Positions 53,709 through 62,410 of a DNA stretch of 64,000 bases are shown piece by piece. Source of the DNA: Gammaproteobacteria bacterium MOLA455 (GTDB taxonomy: Bacteria > Pseudomonadota > Gammaproteobacteria > Pseudomonadales > Porticoccaceae); contig AZIN01000001.1 in the NCBI GenBank assembly GCA_000511875.1, forward strand, positions 751,332-815,331, read 5' to 3'. How positions within the stretch are numbered: position 1 is the stretch's first letter; each line of letters starts with the position of its first letter. The translations under genes were made by a program, and so were the position numbers. Under the pieces are notes generated by a model. It was not told the DNA's origin and ran no database searches. It worked only from the letters and a program-made list of their open reading frames with translations.

Positions 53709-53906
53709 TTTGTAACCTAATAGGGTTGATTTTGTTTGTTTTTAGATCATTTGCTTTACATTACTAGTTATACGAATAAACATAGTTACACTATATCGTT
53801 AATATTATTCGCTCCACAAGATTTTTTGAGGGACGATCTGAGTCACAACTGGCAGGCCCTTTTATACGTAAAACTGGCGCTCGCCATTTCTCCATCGGTC
53901 AAGTAA
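53709..53906. promoter_or_regulatory. Leader of adhesin gene, with weak terminator of the secretion genes
   Basis: This 198-bp AT-rich gap separates the HlyD-type gene from the adhesin gene. Next to the HlyD stop, TGGC-GAGC-GCCA (53875-53886) followed by GTTTT on the minus strand could be a weak terminator. The adhesin's AGG ribosome site sits just before 53708. A promoter is expected but no convincing -35/-10 pair was found. Confidence 0.4.
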
Positions 53907-55109
53907 TTATCTTTCACCCATAGATTCAACCAGCGTCTTTGCAATTGGCTTTAACAGATAATTGAGCACTGTATTCTTACCTGTTTTAATCTCAATTGTG
54001 GTAGTCATACCAGGCAGTATTTGCAGGTCATCATTTGGCTTTCCTGTAAACTGCTTGCCTTGGGTTCGGACATGAATTCTGTAATACGGAATATTCCCCT
54101 GAGATGACTGCTCTTCCAAGGTGTCTGCGCTAATGTATGTCACCGTTCCGGTCAAATCACCATAAACTGTATAATCAAAAGCATCGACTTTTACTGCCGC
54201 TGATTGACCGAGGGAAACAAAACCAATATCAGCTGGAGATAGCTTTCCCTCGATAACAAAGTCGTCTTCGATAGGCACGATTTCCATAACGTCTTCGCCG
54301 GGACGAATTACGCCCCCCTCGGTGGTAACACGTATATTTTTTACAATCCCTCTTACCGGCGCATTTAGTGTTTTCTGACGCAACTGGCGCTGCCGCTGAA
54401 CTAAGGCCTGACCGACACTTTCAAGCTCTTCTTCCGTTTGATTGTATTCGGCCTGAGCATCTTGGAAATATTTATTCCGCGTATTAGAGATTTCTGCCAC
54501 CAGCTCAGCCTCTTGACGCTTTAGGCGAAGAATCTCTGTCCGACTGACATCCCCTTGCGCGACGAGAGGTTCGTTCATAGCAATCTCCTCTCTCACCAAG
54601 ATCAGAATGCCTTCAAGAGATGCTATCTCTTCGGACTGAGCAGCCTTGCGCTTTTCGTAAAGGGCTAGCTGACTCTTAACAAACTGGGGATATGCACTTG
54701 ACCCCTCCGGAAAGCGGGGCTCCAGCCCGAAGATCTCAGCACTGAGTCGCGCCATACCAGCACCCAATGCCGCAACTTTCGCCAAAGCCTCTTGATAGTC
54801 AGCCTGAGCATCGGTCTGATCAAAACGGGCTATAACCTGCCCTTTATTAACCTCATCACCGGCTCCAACAGGAAGCGCCTTAAGCACACCACCGTCTTTT
54901 GACTGAATGATTTGTATTTTTGAACTCGGAATGATTACACCTGGCGCCCGAGCCACCTGGTCAATTTCAGAAATGTAAGCCCACAATAAAAAAGTAAAAA
55001 AAGCGAATGCGGTAACCCTAAGCACCCATCGCGTCTGCTTGAGCTCAGCATCTAAAACATAGTCCGGTTGATCGGCGTCAGCTGATTTTAAAAACCAAAA
55101 GAGATTCAC
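53907..55109 (-). CDS. Type I secretion membrane fusion protein (HlyD/LapC family)
   Basis: This 400-residue inner-membrane adaptor of the type I secretion apparatus has one N-terminal membrane helix (WVLRVTAFAFFTFLLWAYIS, about 29-48), a biotinyl-lipoyl half (VGAGDEVNKGQVIARFDQTD), a long periplasmic coiled coil (about 100-240) and the second lipoyl half with APVRGIVKNIRVTTEGGVIR. The C-terminal beta-barrel ends with ILPGMTTTIEIKTGKNTVLN, typical of the PrtE/LapC group. Its start overlaps the ABC transporter stop by 4 bp. It should link the ABC protein to the TolC-like channel for export of the RTX and cadherin proteins downstream. Confidence 0.95.
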   Translation of the reverse strand: MNLFWFLKSADADQPDYVLDAELKQTRWVLRVTAFAFFTFLLWAYISEIDQVARAPGVIIPSSKIQIIQSKDGGVLKALPVGAGDEVNKGQVIARFDQTDAQADYQEALAKVAALGAGMARLSAEIFGLEPRFPEGSSAYPQFVKSQLALYEKRKAAQSEEIASLEGILILVREEIAMNEPLVAQGDVSRTEILRLKRQEAELVAEISNTRNKYFQDAQAEYNQTEEELESVGQALVQRQRQLRQKTLNAPVRGIVKNIRVTTEGGVIRPGEDVMEIVPIEDDFVIEGKLSPADIGFVSLGQSAAVKVDAFDYTVYGDLTGTVTYISADTLEEQSSQGNIPYYRIHVRTQGKQFTGKPNDDLQILPGMTTTIEIKTGKNTVLNYLLKPIAKTLVESMGER

Positions 55110-57265
55110 GTTACCTTCCTATTTGCTGCTTGCTTATTTAAATGTTCAATCACTTTTTCTTTTGGCCCATCTATCGCGATTTTGCCCGCCTCCATAACAA
55201 TAATTCTGTTAACGTGCTTTAGTGCTCCGATTTTATGCGTCGCCAACATGACCACAGCACTATCATCTACATCACTAAATAGATGATCCATAACACGCGC
55301 TTCCAACTGTGCATCCATAGAAGCTGTTGGCTCATCAAGTAACATCACCTGCGGTCTAGCAAGCAGCAATCGCGTCAAGCCAACTAACTGCCTTTGCCCT
55401 CCAGATAGCCCCTTACCTCCCTCTGAGATCATAATATCCAAACCCTTTGGGTGACTCTGAATCGCGCGATCAAGGCCCGTATTGACTGCCGCAGCCAAGA
55501 TTTGACTGTCGCTCAATACAGGCAACCCAAGTACCAAATTGTCTCTTAGTGTCCCGTTAAATAAACGTACTTCCTGGGGCAGATAGCCAATCTGCTCACG
55601 CAAAAACTCAACAGCGAGTTGCTGCATTTCCACGCCATCTAAAAACACCTGCCCTGACTGGGGGCGATAGAGCCCGGACAGCAGCTTGATCAAAGTTGAT
55701 TTCCCTGATCCAACTGAGCCCAAAACTGCTATTTTATCTCCTGGGTTTAATTGTAACTTGCCTACCTCTACAGTCGGGGCGTTCTCCTCATAGGCAAACG
55801 TCAAATCTGCAACCTTTATTTGCCCAACACAGCGGTCGGGAACCACCTGCCTATCAACACCCTGATCACCCGGCATCGCCATAATGCCATCGAGAACATC
55901 TAGAGCTATTTTAGCGTGCTTCCACTGTACAACTAGATTGGGGATTTGCGCTAATGGCGTTAGCGCCCTACCGGAGATGATCGAGCAGGCAATTAACCCG
56001 CCCATGGTTAAATTACCTGAAGAAATAGCATAGGCTCCTGCGGCAATAATGCCGACATAACTTAGCTGCTGAATGGATTGAGCTGAACTAGTTGAGATGG
56101 TAGTGAGCATTCTGGACTTGAGCTCAGTGTCACTTATTTTTAGCGTTAAATCGCGCCAACGGTCTTTAATTTTCCACTCTGCAGAAGCAGCCTTTACAGA
56201 CTCAATACCATCAATTGCCTCGATGAGAAGGCCGTTCTTTTTATTCGACTCTTCCATATGTTCAGCGGTATAACGCTCTATAGGCCCCTTCATAGCCAAG
56301 CCAATTAACAGGCCTAACGGTATCACCGCAAGCGGCACCATCGCTATCGGACCAGCCAATAAGAAAATAATAAAGATAAAAAATAAAGCAAAGGGGGCAT
56401 CAGCAAGAATAAATAACGTGGTGGAGGTCATAAAATTCCGTACAGACTCAAAGTGCCTTATTTGAGCGGCAAATGTGCCTACGGTGCGTGGGCGAGATTC
56501 TGCCCGAATGTCTAACGCCTTACCAAAAAAGACACTCGACAACTCAACATCGATCACCTTGCTAGCTCGATCAACCATATGAGCCCGCACTAACTTCATT
56601 AAAAACTCAAAAAATATTGCCAATAGAACGCCAATAGTTAAGACCCAAAGCGTACTAAATCCTTTTGTGGGCACTACTCGATCATATACCTGCATTGTGT
56701 AGAGCGCCGACATTAAGCCGAATATACTCAGCATAAAGGTGCCAAACACAGCTTCTAAAAACACTTTTCTTCGCTTTCGAATAGCGTAAATAAACCAGTC
56801 TTTGGCGCTGAAGTTATTTTTCTCGGCTTGCGACTTGGACCCGTCACTCACTGAAAGCAGCAGACAAACGCCATTGGACAGTTCTTCCAAGGACATCGAG
56901 TTAGTCGAAAAGTCTTCTCTCTCTGACAGATAACCGTGGTTCTGAATACCACGGATGATGCATGCGTCTGACCCATCTTTTTGCAACCAGAGAACCGGAA
57001 GGTCAGACTTACTCACGCTCTGCGTGTTTACAATTTTAGCCTCGCCATCCGGAAAACGTAGCTTCCAAAGCTCTATGGCCCGCTCAACCACATCAAGACG
57101 CGCCAATTCAACGCCATCGGTATTTTTTTCTGCGTAAGTAAAGCGATGAACCGGCACCGCAACACCAGCGAGCCCAGCGATTCTTACCAAAAGACTTACA
57201 AGAGGGCCGGGGGGCATAGTGCCTGCACTCATATCATCAGGAGATGAAGACTTAATCTTATTCAT
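55106..57265 (-). CDS. Type I secretion ABC transporter/permease (LapB-like, C39-like N-terminus)
   Basis: This 719-residue protein has three parts. The N-terminal ~150 residues form a C39-peptidase-like domain without the catalytic Cys (at the expected position it reads LVSLLVRIAGLAGV), as in RTX exporters where it only binds substrate. Six transmembrane helices (about 165-440) follow, including FGTFMLSIFGLMSALYTMQV. The ATPase domain (about 475-710) has Walker A AVLGSVGSGKSTLIKLL, signature KGLSGGQRQLVGLTRLLL, Walker B PQVMLLDEPTASMD and the H-loop LATHKIG. It powers one-step export of unfolded RTX substrates. It overlaps the TolC-like gene by 8 bp and the HlyD-like gene by 4 bp. Confidence 0.95.
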   Translation of the reverse strand: MNKIKSSSPDDMSAGTMPPGPLVSLLVRIAGLAGVAVPVHRFTYAEKNTDGVELARLDVVERAIELWKLRFPDGEAKIVNTQSVSKSDLPVLWLQKDGSDACIIRGIQNHGYLSEREDFSTNSMSLEELSNGVCLLLSVSDGSKSQAEKNNFSAKDWFIYAIRKRRKVFLEAVFGTFMLSIFGLMSALYTMQVYDRVVPTKGFSTLWVLTIGVLLAIFFEFLMKLVRAHMVDRASKVIDVELSSVFFGKALDIRAESRPRTVGTFAAQIRHFESVRNFMTSTTLFILADAPFALFFIFIIFLLAGPIAMVPLAVIPLGLLIGLAMKGPIERYTAEHMEESNKKNGLLIEAIDGIESVKAASAEWKIKDRWRDLTLKISDTELKSRMLTTISTSSAQSIQQLSYVGIIAAGAYAISSGNLTMGGLIACSIISGRALTPLAQIPNLVVQWKHAKIALDVLDGIMAMPGDQGVDRQVVPDRCVGQIKVADLTFAYEENAPTVEVGKLQLNPGDKIAVLGSVGSGKSTLIKLLSGLYRPQSGQVFLDGVEMQQLAVEFLREQIGYLPQEVRLFNGTLRDNLVLGLPVLSDSQILAAAVNTGLDRAIQSHPKGLDIMISEGGKGLSGGQRQLVGLTRLLLARPQVMLLDEPTASMDAQLEARVMDHLFSDVDDSAVVMLATHKIGALKHVNRIIVMEAGKIAIDGPKEKVIEHLNKQAANRKVT

Positions 57266-58568
57266 TGGAATCCGAAAGTGTATTTTTATTTAAAGCACCG
57301 CTTAGAAGCCGTATTTGATAGGATGCTGTTAACTCAATCGCTTCATAATCAGCAAGGGTATGCTGAGCCTGAACAACCTCACGCTGGGCATTTAAAACAT
57401 CCAACCACGACTTTCTTCCCACCGTATACTGGCGCAAATAGGAGCTCACTACCTCAGTAGTTGCCGAAACAAGCTGGCGTGAGGGGGATAACTGCAAACG
57501 GGCAGACTCATATTCACGCCACGCAATTTGAACCTTTCTTCTAAGCTCGCGTCTTGACGCCGCCAGCGTCTTCATAGCCGCGCGCACACGCGCCTTGCTG
57601 GCTGAAATAGATGACCGAGATGCCAGACCTGCTCCAGGCTGGAACTCTAAGGCCACAAACACCTGCTCGCGCTCCTGAGCAAACAAGAGCTCACCAAATC
57701 TTCGTTCATATCCGAGAGAAACCTGCGGATAGAGCGCAGAAGAGGCTATCCTAGCATTGGCATTTAACCCCGCTATCTCTGACTGTATAGCTCTTAACCT
57801 AGGGGAAAAGGCTATTGCAGCATTTTCAATATCGGAAAGTGGGACCAAACTTGGACTAAAGCGCACCGGGGCCGAGACATTATTTACCGCCCGGCCAATT
57901 AACTGCTCAAGCTCAGACCTAGCAACCTCTTTGGCACTAGTATTTTGCAATACCTGAGACCGCGCGAACGCCAACCGAGCTTTTGCCAGCATTGCATCAA
58001 CTTCAGGACTTATTGCCGCCTTGACACGACGATCAATGATATCGAACAGCCGCTTATGCTCTGTCACATTATCAACAGATATTGTCAGCTTCGAATTGGC
58101 GCGGTGAAACTCAATAAATGCTCTGGCAGAATCCTCGAGTAAAATCTGCTCCACTTCCACGATATTGGCTACGGCATTATCACGACGCGACTCTGCTAAC
58201 TCTATATTTCCCGAAAGCCTCCCTCCAGTCCACAGTGGCTGAGAAAGTGAAAATGAATCCTGGCTGCCACTATCGAAAAGGCCCCGAGCGCTGTAACTCG
58301 GCGTTGGGAAAGCCGACCAACGCGCAGCACTTAAGTCTCCAAGCGCGGCCTGGTAGTCACCCTCGCGAGAAGCAACTAATGGGTGGTACTTGACCGCCAA
58401 AGTCATTGCATCGATCAACGTCAATGGCTCTTCAAATACAATATCGTCCGCCAAAGATGGAGGCACCATGGAGACAAAAAGCACCAAGAAAATTGATAGA
58501 GACTTAAAGAGGTGTAAGTGAATGCCAAGCTTCTGAGTCTTAAGCATTTTAAAGGAATTTTTAGTCAT
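57258..58568 (-). CDS. TolC-family outer-membrane channel of the type I system (LapE-like)
   Basis: This 436-residue outer-membrane efflux protein has a signal peptide (hydrophobic core SLSIFLVLFVSMVPPSLA, about 24-41) and two TolC-like repeats of coiled-coil and barrel strands. Landmarks are LTLIDAMTLAVKYHPLVASR, SFSLSQPLWTGGRLSGNIEL and YTVGRKSWLDVLNAQREVVQ, the conserved C-terminal repeat motif. It provides the outer-membrane conduit for the ABC and HlyD-type proteins encoded immediately downstream in the same operon. The start at 58568 gives a slightly long n-region; the ATG at residue 8 is an alternative. Confidence 0.93.
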   Translation of the reverse strand: MTKNSFKMLKTQKLGIHLHLFKSLSIFLVLFVSMVPPSLADDIVFEEPLTLIDAMTLAVKYHPLVASREGDYQAALGDLSAARWSAFPTPSYSARGLFDSGSQDSFSLSQPLWTGGRLSGNIELAESRRDNAVANIVEVEQILLEDSARAFIEFHRANSKLTISVDNVTEHKRLFDIIDRRVKAAISPEVDAMLAKARLAFARSQVLQNTSAKEVARSELEQLIGRAVNNVSAPVRFSPSLVPLSDIENAAIAFSPRLRAIQSEIAGLNANARIASSALYPQVSLGYERRFGELLFAQEREQVFVALEFQPGAGLASRSSISASKARVRAAMKTLAASRRELRRKVQIAWREYESARLQLSPSRQLVSATTEVVSSYLRQYTVGRKSWLDVLNAQREVVQAQHTLADYEAIELTASYQIRLLSGALNKNTLSDSNE

Positions 58569-58637
58569 GACTGCATAAACATTGGCATCCGAATAGTTTT
58601 TAAAATAAGCATTTCAGCGGCTGTCATTGTAGGCAAG

Positions 58638-58925
58638 AAGGCTGCCGACTCATCAATTAATATCGAATAGCACCTCGCTTGTGACCGAAACAACACTTGC
58701 GTCCAAAAGAGCGGGATCTCTTACCCCCCGCCACCACCATAGCGCTCTATTTGACCTGCATGAATAGCCAGAATGTCAACGACCCGATTATAGTCAAAGC
58801 TTATTGCGCTAACTTTTTATAGAGATCTGAAAAACGTTCGGTAATTTTCAGATGGGCTGCCATCATATGCACTCGGCCCGGCGCGCGACTTTTTGCATCT
58901 AAACATTAAAGCGGCAATCGCATCA
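58638..58925 (-). pseudogene. Decayed copy of RHH antitoxin/Doc toxin module
   Basis: This stretch aligns with the intact RHH/Doc pair at about 60440-60680. The antitoxin C-terminus is preserved as DLYKKLAQ followed by TAA (stop 58801-58803). The toxin's ATG has become ATA (58802-58804), after which SFDY..R.VDILAIHA.QIERYGGG is readable, then a one-base deletion after GGCGGGGGG creates a stop. Similarity continues past the stop through CGAAACAA to about 58640 and fades on both sides. It is therefore a non-functional fragment carrying the toxin N-terminal third and the antitoxin C-terminal half. Confidence 0.85.
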
Positions 58926-59563
58926 GATCTCGCGGGAGTACACGAAGCATTCACCGCGGCAAAAGTTGCCGAAATTGGCGCAATTACTATCTACGAGACC
59001 GTATCAAGCGAAGGTATTTCGCCCCCAGACCCACCACTTGACCCTCCGCCACAGGCGGACAATAAAAAAGTAGTAACAGCAACACAGTACAGCCTTCTCA
59101 TGAAAATTCCCCGAAAATAAAGCCCGATCAGATGGCTAAATACTCTTGAATAATAGTGTAATTACGTTATTGATGCAATTACTCAAAACACATCATGATA
59201 GGCCGGCCATTGCTACTCATCTGTGAATGGCTAAAATTACATCTAGATGTATCGACGTCTAATTGCCATCATAAAAGGGGATTATAGAAAGACCTAGGCA
59301 TTGGAAAGATAGCCAAGCACCATATAGATATTGATAACGAATGTAGCATCTCAGAATGGGATACTATAGATTTATGAACACAGCGGACGAGTAGATAATT
59401 AGCAGATGTAATCCAACTTGCAGCAGCGTCCCTGCCCCATTAAGGGCGAGATTCACGATAAGAGGAATAAAGGCGCACTGCCAAACGGCATAAATTGGTA
59501 AGTGCGATTAGGGGTGTTATCGTTACCTAAGCATTTCATGACACTAGCCACACAAATCAACGA
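58926..59563. other. Non-coding stretch between toxin-antitoxin remnant and YoeB-like gene
   Basis: No convincing gene is seen. A 75-codon plus-strand frame at 58893-59120 overlaps the toxin-antitoxin remnant and has no ribosome site or family resemblance. A perfect 14-bp palindrome TACATCTAGATGTA lies at 59238-59251. The sequence reads like decayed accessory DNA. Confidence 0.55.
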
Positions 59564-59824
59564 CTACTCGTAATGAGTCCACAGCCGCAATACCTTGACA
59601 GCCTTTTCCGCCTCTAAAACCTGGTAGACAAGCCGATGCTGAATATTAATTCGTCTTGAATAGGCGCCGGTCAGGTCACCGACCAGCTTTTCGAAAGGCG
59701 GCGGAGTTTGCCATGGATCAGACTGAAGAATCGCTAATAATTGCTGTGCTTTAGCTTTTAATCCGGACGATGCTAGTTTTCGTGCATCCTTTTGCGCCTG
59801 CTTAGTGTAGTACAGCGTCCACAT
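59564..59824 (-). CDS. YoeB/Txe-family mRNA interferase toxin
   Basis: This 86-residue protein matches the YoeB/Txe group of ribosome-dependent mRNA-cleaving toxins: MWTLYYTKQAQKDARKLASS at the N-terminus, PFEKLVGDLTGAYSRRINIQ then HRLVYQV in the middle, and the C-terminal catalytic His-Tyr in LRLWTHYE. Glu, Arg, His and Tyr of the active site are present. The ATG at 59824 overlaps the antitoxin stop by one base (TAATG), which is typical coupling; a TTG two codons earlier is less likely. It would arrest translation unless neutralised by the YefM-like protein encoded upstream. Confidence 0.92.
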   Translation of the reverse strand: MWTLYYTKQAQKDARKLASSGLKAKAQQLLAILQSDPWQTPPPFEKLVGDLTGAYSRRINIQHRLVYQVLEAEKAVKVLRLWTHYE

Positions 59825-60066
59825 TACCAATTTAATTCAGTCGCAGCGCTGTCAATGCTCTCCTGCATACCCTCTACAATTGATTCGCGCATCCCTGGCA
59901 CCGATAAAAGGTGCAGGGTTTCGTTGATCGCATTCCAATCATCTTCAGCCAAAAGAACCGCATTGCCACGCTTGCCCGTTATAACCACCGGCTCATGGTT
60001 AACGGTCGTATCATCGATCAGTTTGTACAAGTTGGCTCTCGCCTCAGTAACATTCAGTGTCGTCAT
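59824..60066 (-). CDS. YefM/Phd-family antitoxin
   Basis: This 80-residue protein has the YefM/Phd DNA-binding N-terminus (TTLNVTEARANLYKLIDDTT, HEPVVITGKRGNAVLLAEDD) and an acidic, probably disordered C-terminal tail that wraps the toxin. It is expected to neutralise the YoeB-like toxin and, with it, repress their promoter. GAGG precedes the ATG. The promoter at 60087-60115 contains a repeated GTACGCT motif that may be the operator. Confidence 0.92.
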   Translation of the reverse strand: MTTLNVTEARANLYKLIDDTTVNHEPVVITGKRGNAVLLAEDDWNAINETLHLLSVPGMRESIVEGMQESIDSAATELNW

Positions 60067-60086
60067 AATGAAATCCTCTGGATCTA

Positions 60087-60115
60087 AAAGTACGCTAAAC
60101 CGTACGCTTAGTCAA
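60087..60115 (-). promoter_or_regulatory. Promoter and putative operator of the YefM/YoeB operon
   Basis: On the minus strand TTGACT (60110-60115), a 17-bp spacer and TACTTT (60087-60092) lie 21 bp before the antitoxin ATG. GTACGCT occurs twice on the plus strand (60090-60096 and 60102-60108), 12 bp apart and within the spacer, where a repressor complex would block polymerase. Confidence 0.6.
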
Positions 60116-60188
60116 GTTGACCTGAGTTATCCTCCACCAAGAGTTGATAAGCCTAATTATCGTTATTTAGCGTTTCCGCGCACAGCAG

Positions 60189-60566
60189 TTAGCGAGCCTT
60201 GGTGTTTTCACCCAGCCAAGCACGCAGGTTGTCGAAAGTTATACTCGAAGTGGCGTAAAGCCCTAAAACAAAGTCTTGAGCTTCGTCATCCGTCGCAGTG
60301 ATATCCAGTCCATTAATTGCCAAAAATACATAGGTTGCAGCAAATGCAGTCCGCTTGTTGCCATCAACAAAAGGATGGTTCTGGGAAAGGCTTTCCCATA
60401 AAGCTGCCGCCTCCTCGATTAATGTCGGATAGTAACCCGTTTGAGGCCGAAACAAGGCCGCTTCCAGAAGCCCAGGATCTCTTATCCCTTCGCCACCACC
60501 ATAACGCTCTATCTGATCAGCATGAATAGCCAGAATGTCATCGACCCTAATATAGTCAAAGCTCAT
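60189..60566 (-). CDS. Doc/Fic-family death-on-curing toxin
   Basis: This 125-residue protein is a Doc-type Fic-fold toxin. The active-site motif is NHPFVDGNKRTAFAATYVFL, with His64 as catalytic base and Asp68, Asn70 and Lys71 in the phosphate loop. The family phosphorylates EF-Tu and halts translation. The N-terminus IRVDDILAIHADQIERYGGG and the GIRDPGLLEAALFRPQTGYY segment are also typical. Its ATG overlaps the upstream antitoxin stop by 4 bp (ATGA). A decayed copy of this same gene lies at 58638-58804. Confidence 0.93.
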   Translation of the reverse strand: MSFDYIRVDDILAIHADQIERYGGGEGIRDPGLLEAALFRPQTGYYPTLIEEAAALWESLSQNHPFVDGNKRTAFAATYVFLAINGLDITATDDEAQDFVLGLYATSSITFDNLRAWLGENTKAR

Positions 60567-60790
60567 TGCGCTAGCTTTTTATAGAGACCTGAAAAACGTT
60601 CAGTACTTTTTAGATACGCGGCCATCACGTGCTCTCGGCCTGGGACTCCATTTTTGGCATCTAAATGTTCCCGCAAAGCGTCCTCCACCACAGCCTGGAT
60701 CTGTCGGCCCTCTGACTTAGCAAGCTTTCGGACCGAGTCTAAAAGGGCTGAATCAACCTGAGTTGCAAATTTTTCCCTTGCTATTGACAT
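60563..60790 (-). CDS. RHH-type antitoxin partner of Doc
   Basis: This 75-residue protein has an N-terminal ribbon-helix-helix pattern (REKFATQVDSALLDSVRKLA, KSEGRQIQAVVEDALREHLD) and a C-terminal tail (YLKSTERFSGLYKKLAQ) likely to block the Doc active site. It should also autoregulate the operon, using the ATCATGATA repeats just upstream. Classic Doc partners are Phd-type; an RHH partner is a known alternative. Confidence 0.88.
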   Translation of the reverse strand: MSIAREKFATQVDSALLDSVRKLAKSEGRQIQAVVEDALREHLDAKNGVPGREHVMAAYLKSTERFSGLYKKLAQ

Positions 60791-60801
60791 AATTGCACTC
60801 C

Positions 60802-60830
60802 ATCATGATATTTCATTTTTTATCATGATA
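60802..60830. promoter_or_regulatory. Paired ATCATGATA operator candidate
   Basis: ATCATGATA occurs at 60802-60810 and 60822-60830, two helical turns (20 bp) apart and 12 bp upstream of the RHH antitoxin start. Each contains the palindrome ATCATGAT. Paired half-sites at this spacing are what RHH dimers commonly bind. Confidence 0.6.
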
Positions 60831-60934
60831 AGTCTTGATGACATCCTTTGCAAGGCTGTTAAGCCGCTATAACAGTATTTATCGCACGCCATGATTTGGA
60901 GTTGGGTTTGGCTTCGTTTTGTTACTTTTTTAAT

Positions 60935-61459
60935 CTAGCCCTGCCGAATCGCCCTCGATAATCGAGCGATGCCGTTGCGCTGATAGCGTATCAGCTTGTG
61001 GGTATCCGCAGAGCGACGTGACGCAGGCCCACCCTTGCGTCGCTCCTGCCTCTGCATGCTCGCAAAAAAAGCGACCATCTCTCGCACATCTTGGGGCTCA
61101 CTGCCCGACGGACTGAGAAGCTCGCTAAAGATAGGGTTTGAAGCCTTCACATTCGCATCGCGCAAAAACTCATCCACTGGCTCGGGGCTGCTATAAATAT
61201 GGTAATAGGCATCCATCACCCGTCGATAATTGAGAAGACCCGCGGCAATATCGGCACAGGCAAAGGCAGAAAACCCCTCCTCCGCGATTAGATCGACAAG
61301 CGTCTGATACTCAATGGACGATTCAAAGTCGGGGACACTATTTAGGCCATGCTTGCGGGAATTTTGGCTGCTAGTCCGCTTCCCAGCCACCGATCTTGGG
61401 CCGGTTGATTTAAGTGCGTTGCACCGATTTGCAAGGCTCCTACGAAGGTTTTGCGTCAA
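60935..61459 (-). CDS. Hypothetical protein with NALKSTGP motif
   Basis: This 174-residue basic protein opens with RCNALKSTGPRSVAGKRTSS then QNSRKHGLNS, a motif common in uncharacterised proteins of accessory and mobile regions. The rest is helical with no recognisable domain, signal peptide or membrane segment. Its start overlaps the end of the 202-residue gene by 20 bp, so they form an operon. Function is unknown; the basic N-terminal motif suggests nucleic-acid contact. Confidence 0.7.
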   Translation of the reverse strand: MTQNLRRSLANRCNALKSTGPRSVAGKRTSSQNSRKHGLNSVPDFESSIEYQTLVDLIAEEGFSAFACADIAAGLLNYRRVMDAYYHIYSSPEPVDEFLRDANVKASNPIFSELLSPSGSEPQDVREMVAFFASMQRQERRKGGPASRRSADTHKLIRYQRNGIARLSRAIRQG

Positions 61460-62048
61460 GGGTCAGCGCTCCCTTCGCAGGCTGCTTTGACTCAAGCGCT
61501 GCTAGCTCAAGATCCATGCGCTTAATCAGGCGTGACTTATAGTCTATGGAATCGATACTCCGCTGAAGATGCCTAATGGTTTGGTGCTGACGGTGAATCA
61601 GATCATCCACCATCTTGATATACTTGGCCGCATCCTTAAAGGCCCTAACCCGGAGATCGGATAGGGTCAGATTGCCATCGGTAAGAGCTTGCTCAATCAG
61701 AGCTGCTTCATCCTTATCCGCGCTACCGGCCAAATAATGCTCAAGGGCCACCGACAGCTTGCTATTGCCAGAAGCCATCCAGTTGCTCCCCGCCTTAGAC
61801 AAAAGTCTCGCCATCGCCTCATGGAGCAATAGCTCCTTATCCACGGTGTGCCTCCTAATCCACCAGAGGCACTCATTCAGCTGACTGACCAGCGCAACCG
61901 CCAAGGGTGAGGGATTGTCTAGCTCGGATAACAGGCTTTGCAAGCCAGATTGGAAATCAGCCTCAGATTCATCAGGCAAAAGTTTGGGGCTTGATAGGAA
62001 GGGTAAAAGAGACTTGGATTTATCTTCAACAGGCATAGCAACATCCAC
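61440..62048 (-). CDS. Hypothetical helical protein, partner of the NALKSTGP protein
   Basis: This 202-residue protein is predicted almost entirely helical, with a coiled-coil-like C-terminal part (VDDLIHRQHQTIRHLQRSID, KSRLIKRMDLELAALESKQ). No family is recognised. It is upstream of and overlaps the 174-residue gene by 20 bp, and lies between the toxin-antitoxin genes and the XRE regulator/recombinase pair. ATG at 62048 is used; ATG at codon 5 is an alternative. Confidence 0.65.
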   Translation of the reverse strand: MDVAMPVEDKSKSLLPFLSSPKLLPDESEADFQSGLQSLLSELDNPSPLAVALVSQLNECLWWIRRHTVDKELLLHEAMARLLSKAGSNWMASGNSKLSVALEHYLAGSADKDEAALIEQALTDGNLTLSDLRVRAFKDAAKYIKMVDDLIHRQHQTIRHLQRSIDSIDYKSRLIKRMDLELAALESKQPAKGALTLDAKPS

Positions 62049-62104
62049 ATAAATACCGAAGTGGACATTGTAAAGTATAAGCTAAAAGATAAAGCAGTTA
62101 GAAC

Positions 62105-62350
62105 TTAGTTGTCGCGCTTGATACGCAGCGTCACACCAGGGTTTACCAACGGATCGCCGGTGAATTCAATACCTGCCTCTTCAAATGTATTTCTTATCAC
62201 CATCAAATTTTTGGTATTAGCAATAGGGATACCCGGCTGCACCTCATAGCGCTTAATAGAAGCGCTACCAACCCCACTTCGGTTTGCGAGCTCAATCGCG
62301 CTCCAACCTAACATAGCGCGCGCTGCTTTTATTTGATACGAAGATACCAT
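62105..62350 (-). CDS. XRE/Cro-type helix-turn-helix regulator
   Basis: This 81-residue single-domain DNA-binding protein has an HTH in QIKAARAMLGWSAIELANRS then GVGSASIKRYEVQPGIPIAN, as in small XRE regulators of mobile elements. The C-terminal part (EEAGIEFTGDPLVNPGVTLR) is the usual short strand pair. It is divergent from the recombinase gene, 60 bp away, and probably controls that promoter. Confidence 0.88.
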   Translation of the reverse strand: MVSSYQIKAARAMLGWSAIELANRSGVGSASIKRYEVQPGIPIANTKNLMVIRNTFEEAGIEFTGDPLVNPGVTLRIKRDN

Positions 62351-62410
62351 TGACTCTACTTTATGATTCTATTAGAATCATTACGATTGTTTACCTAGGG
62401 TTAGAATAAC

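Noticed and set aside
58893-59120. 75-codon plus-strand ORF
   Set aside because: It overlaps the toxin-antitoxin remnant, has no ribosome site and a Pro-rich tail without family resemblance.
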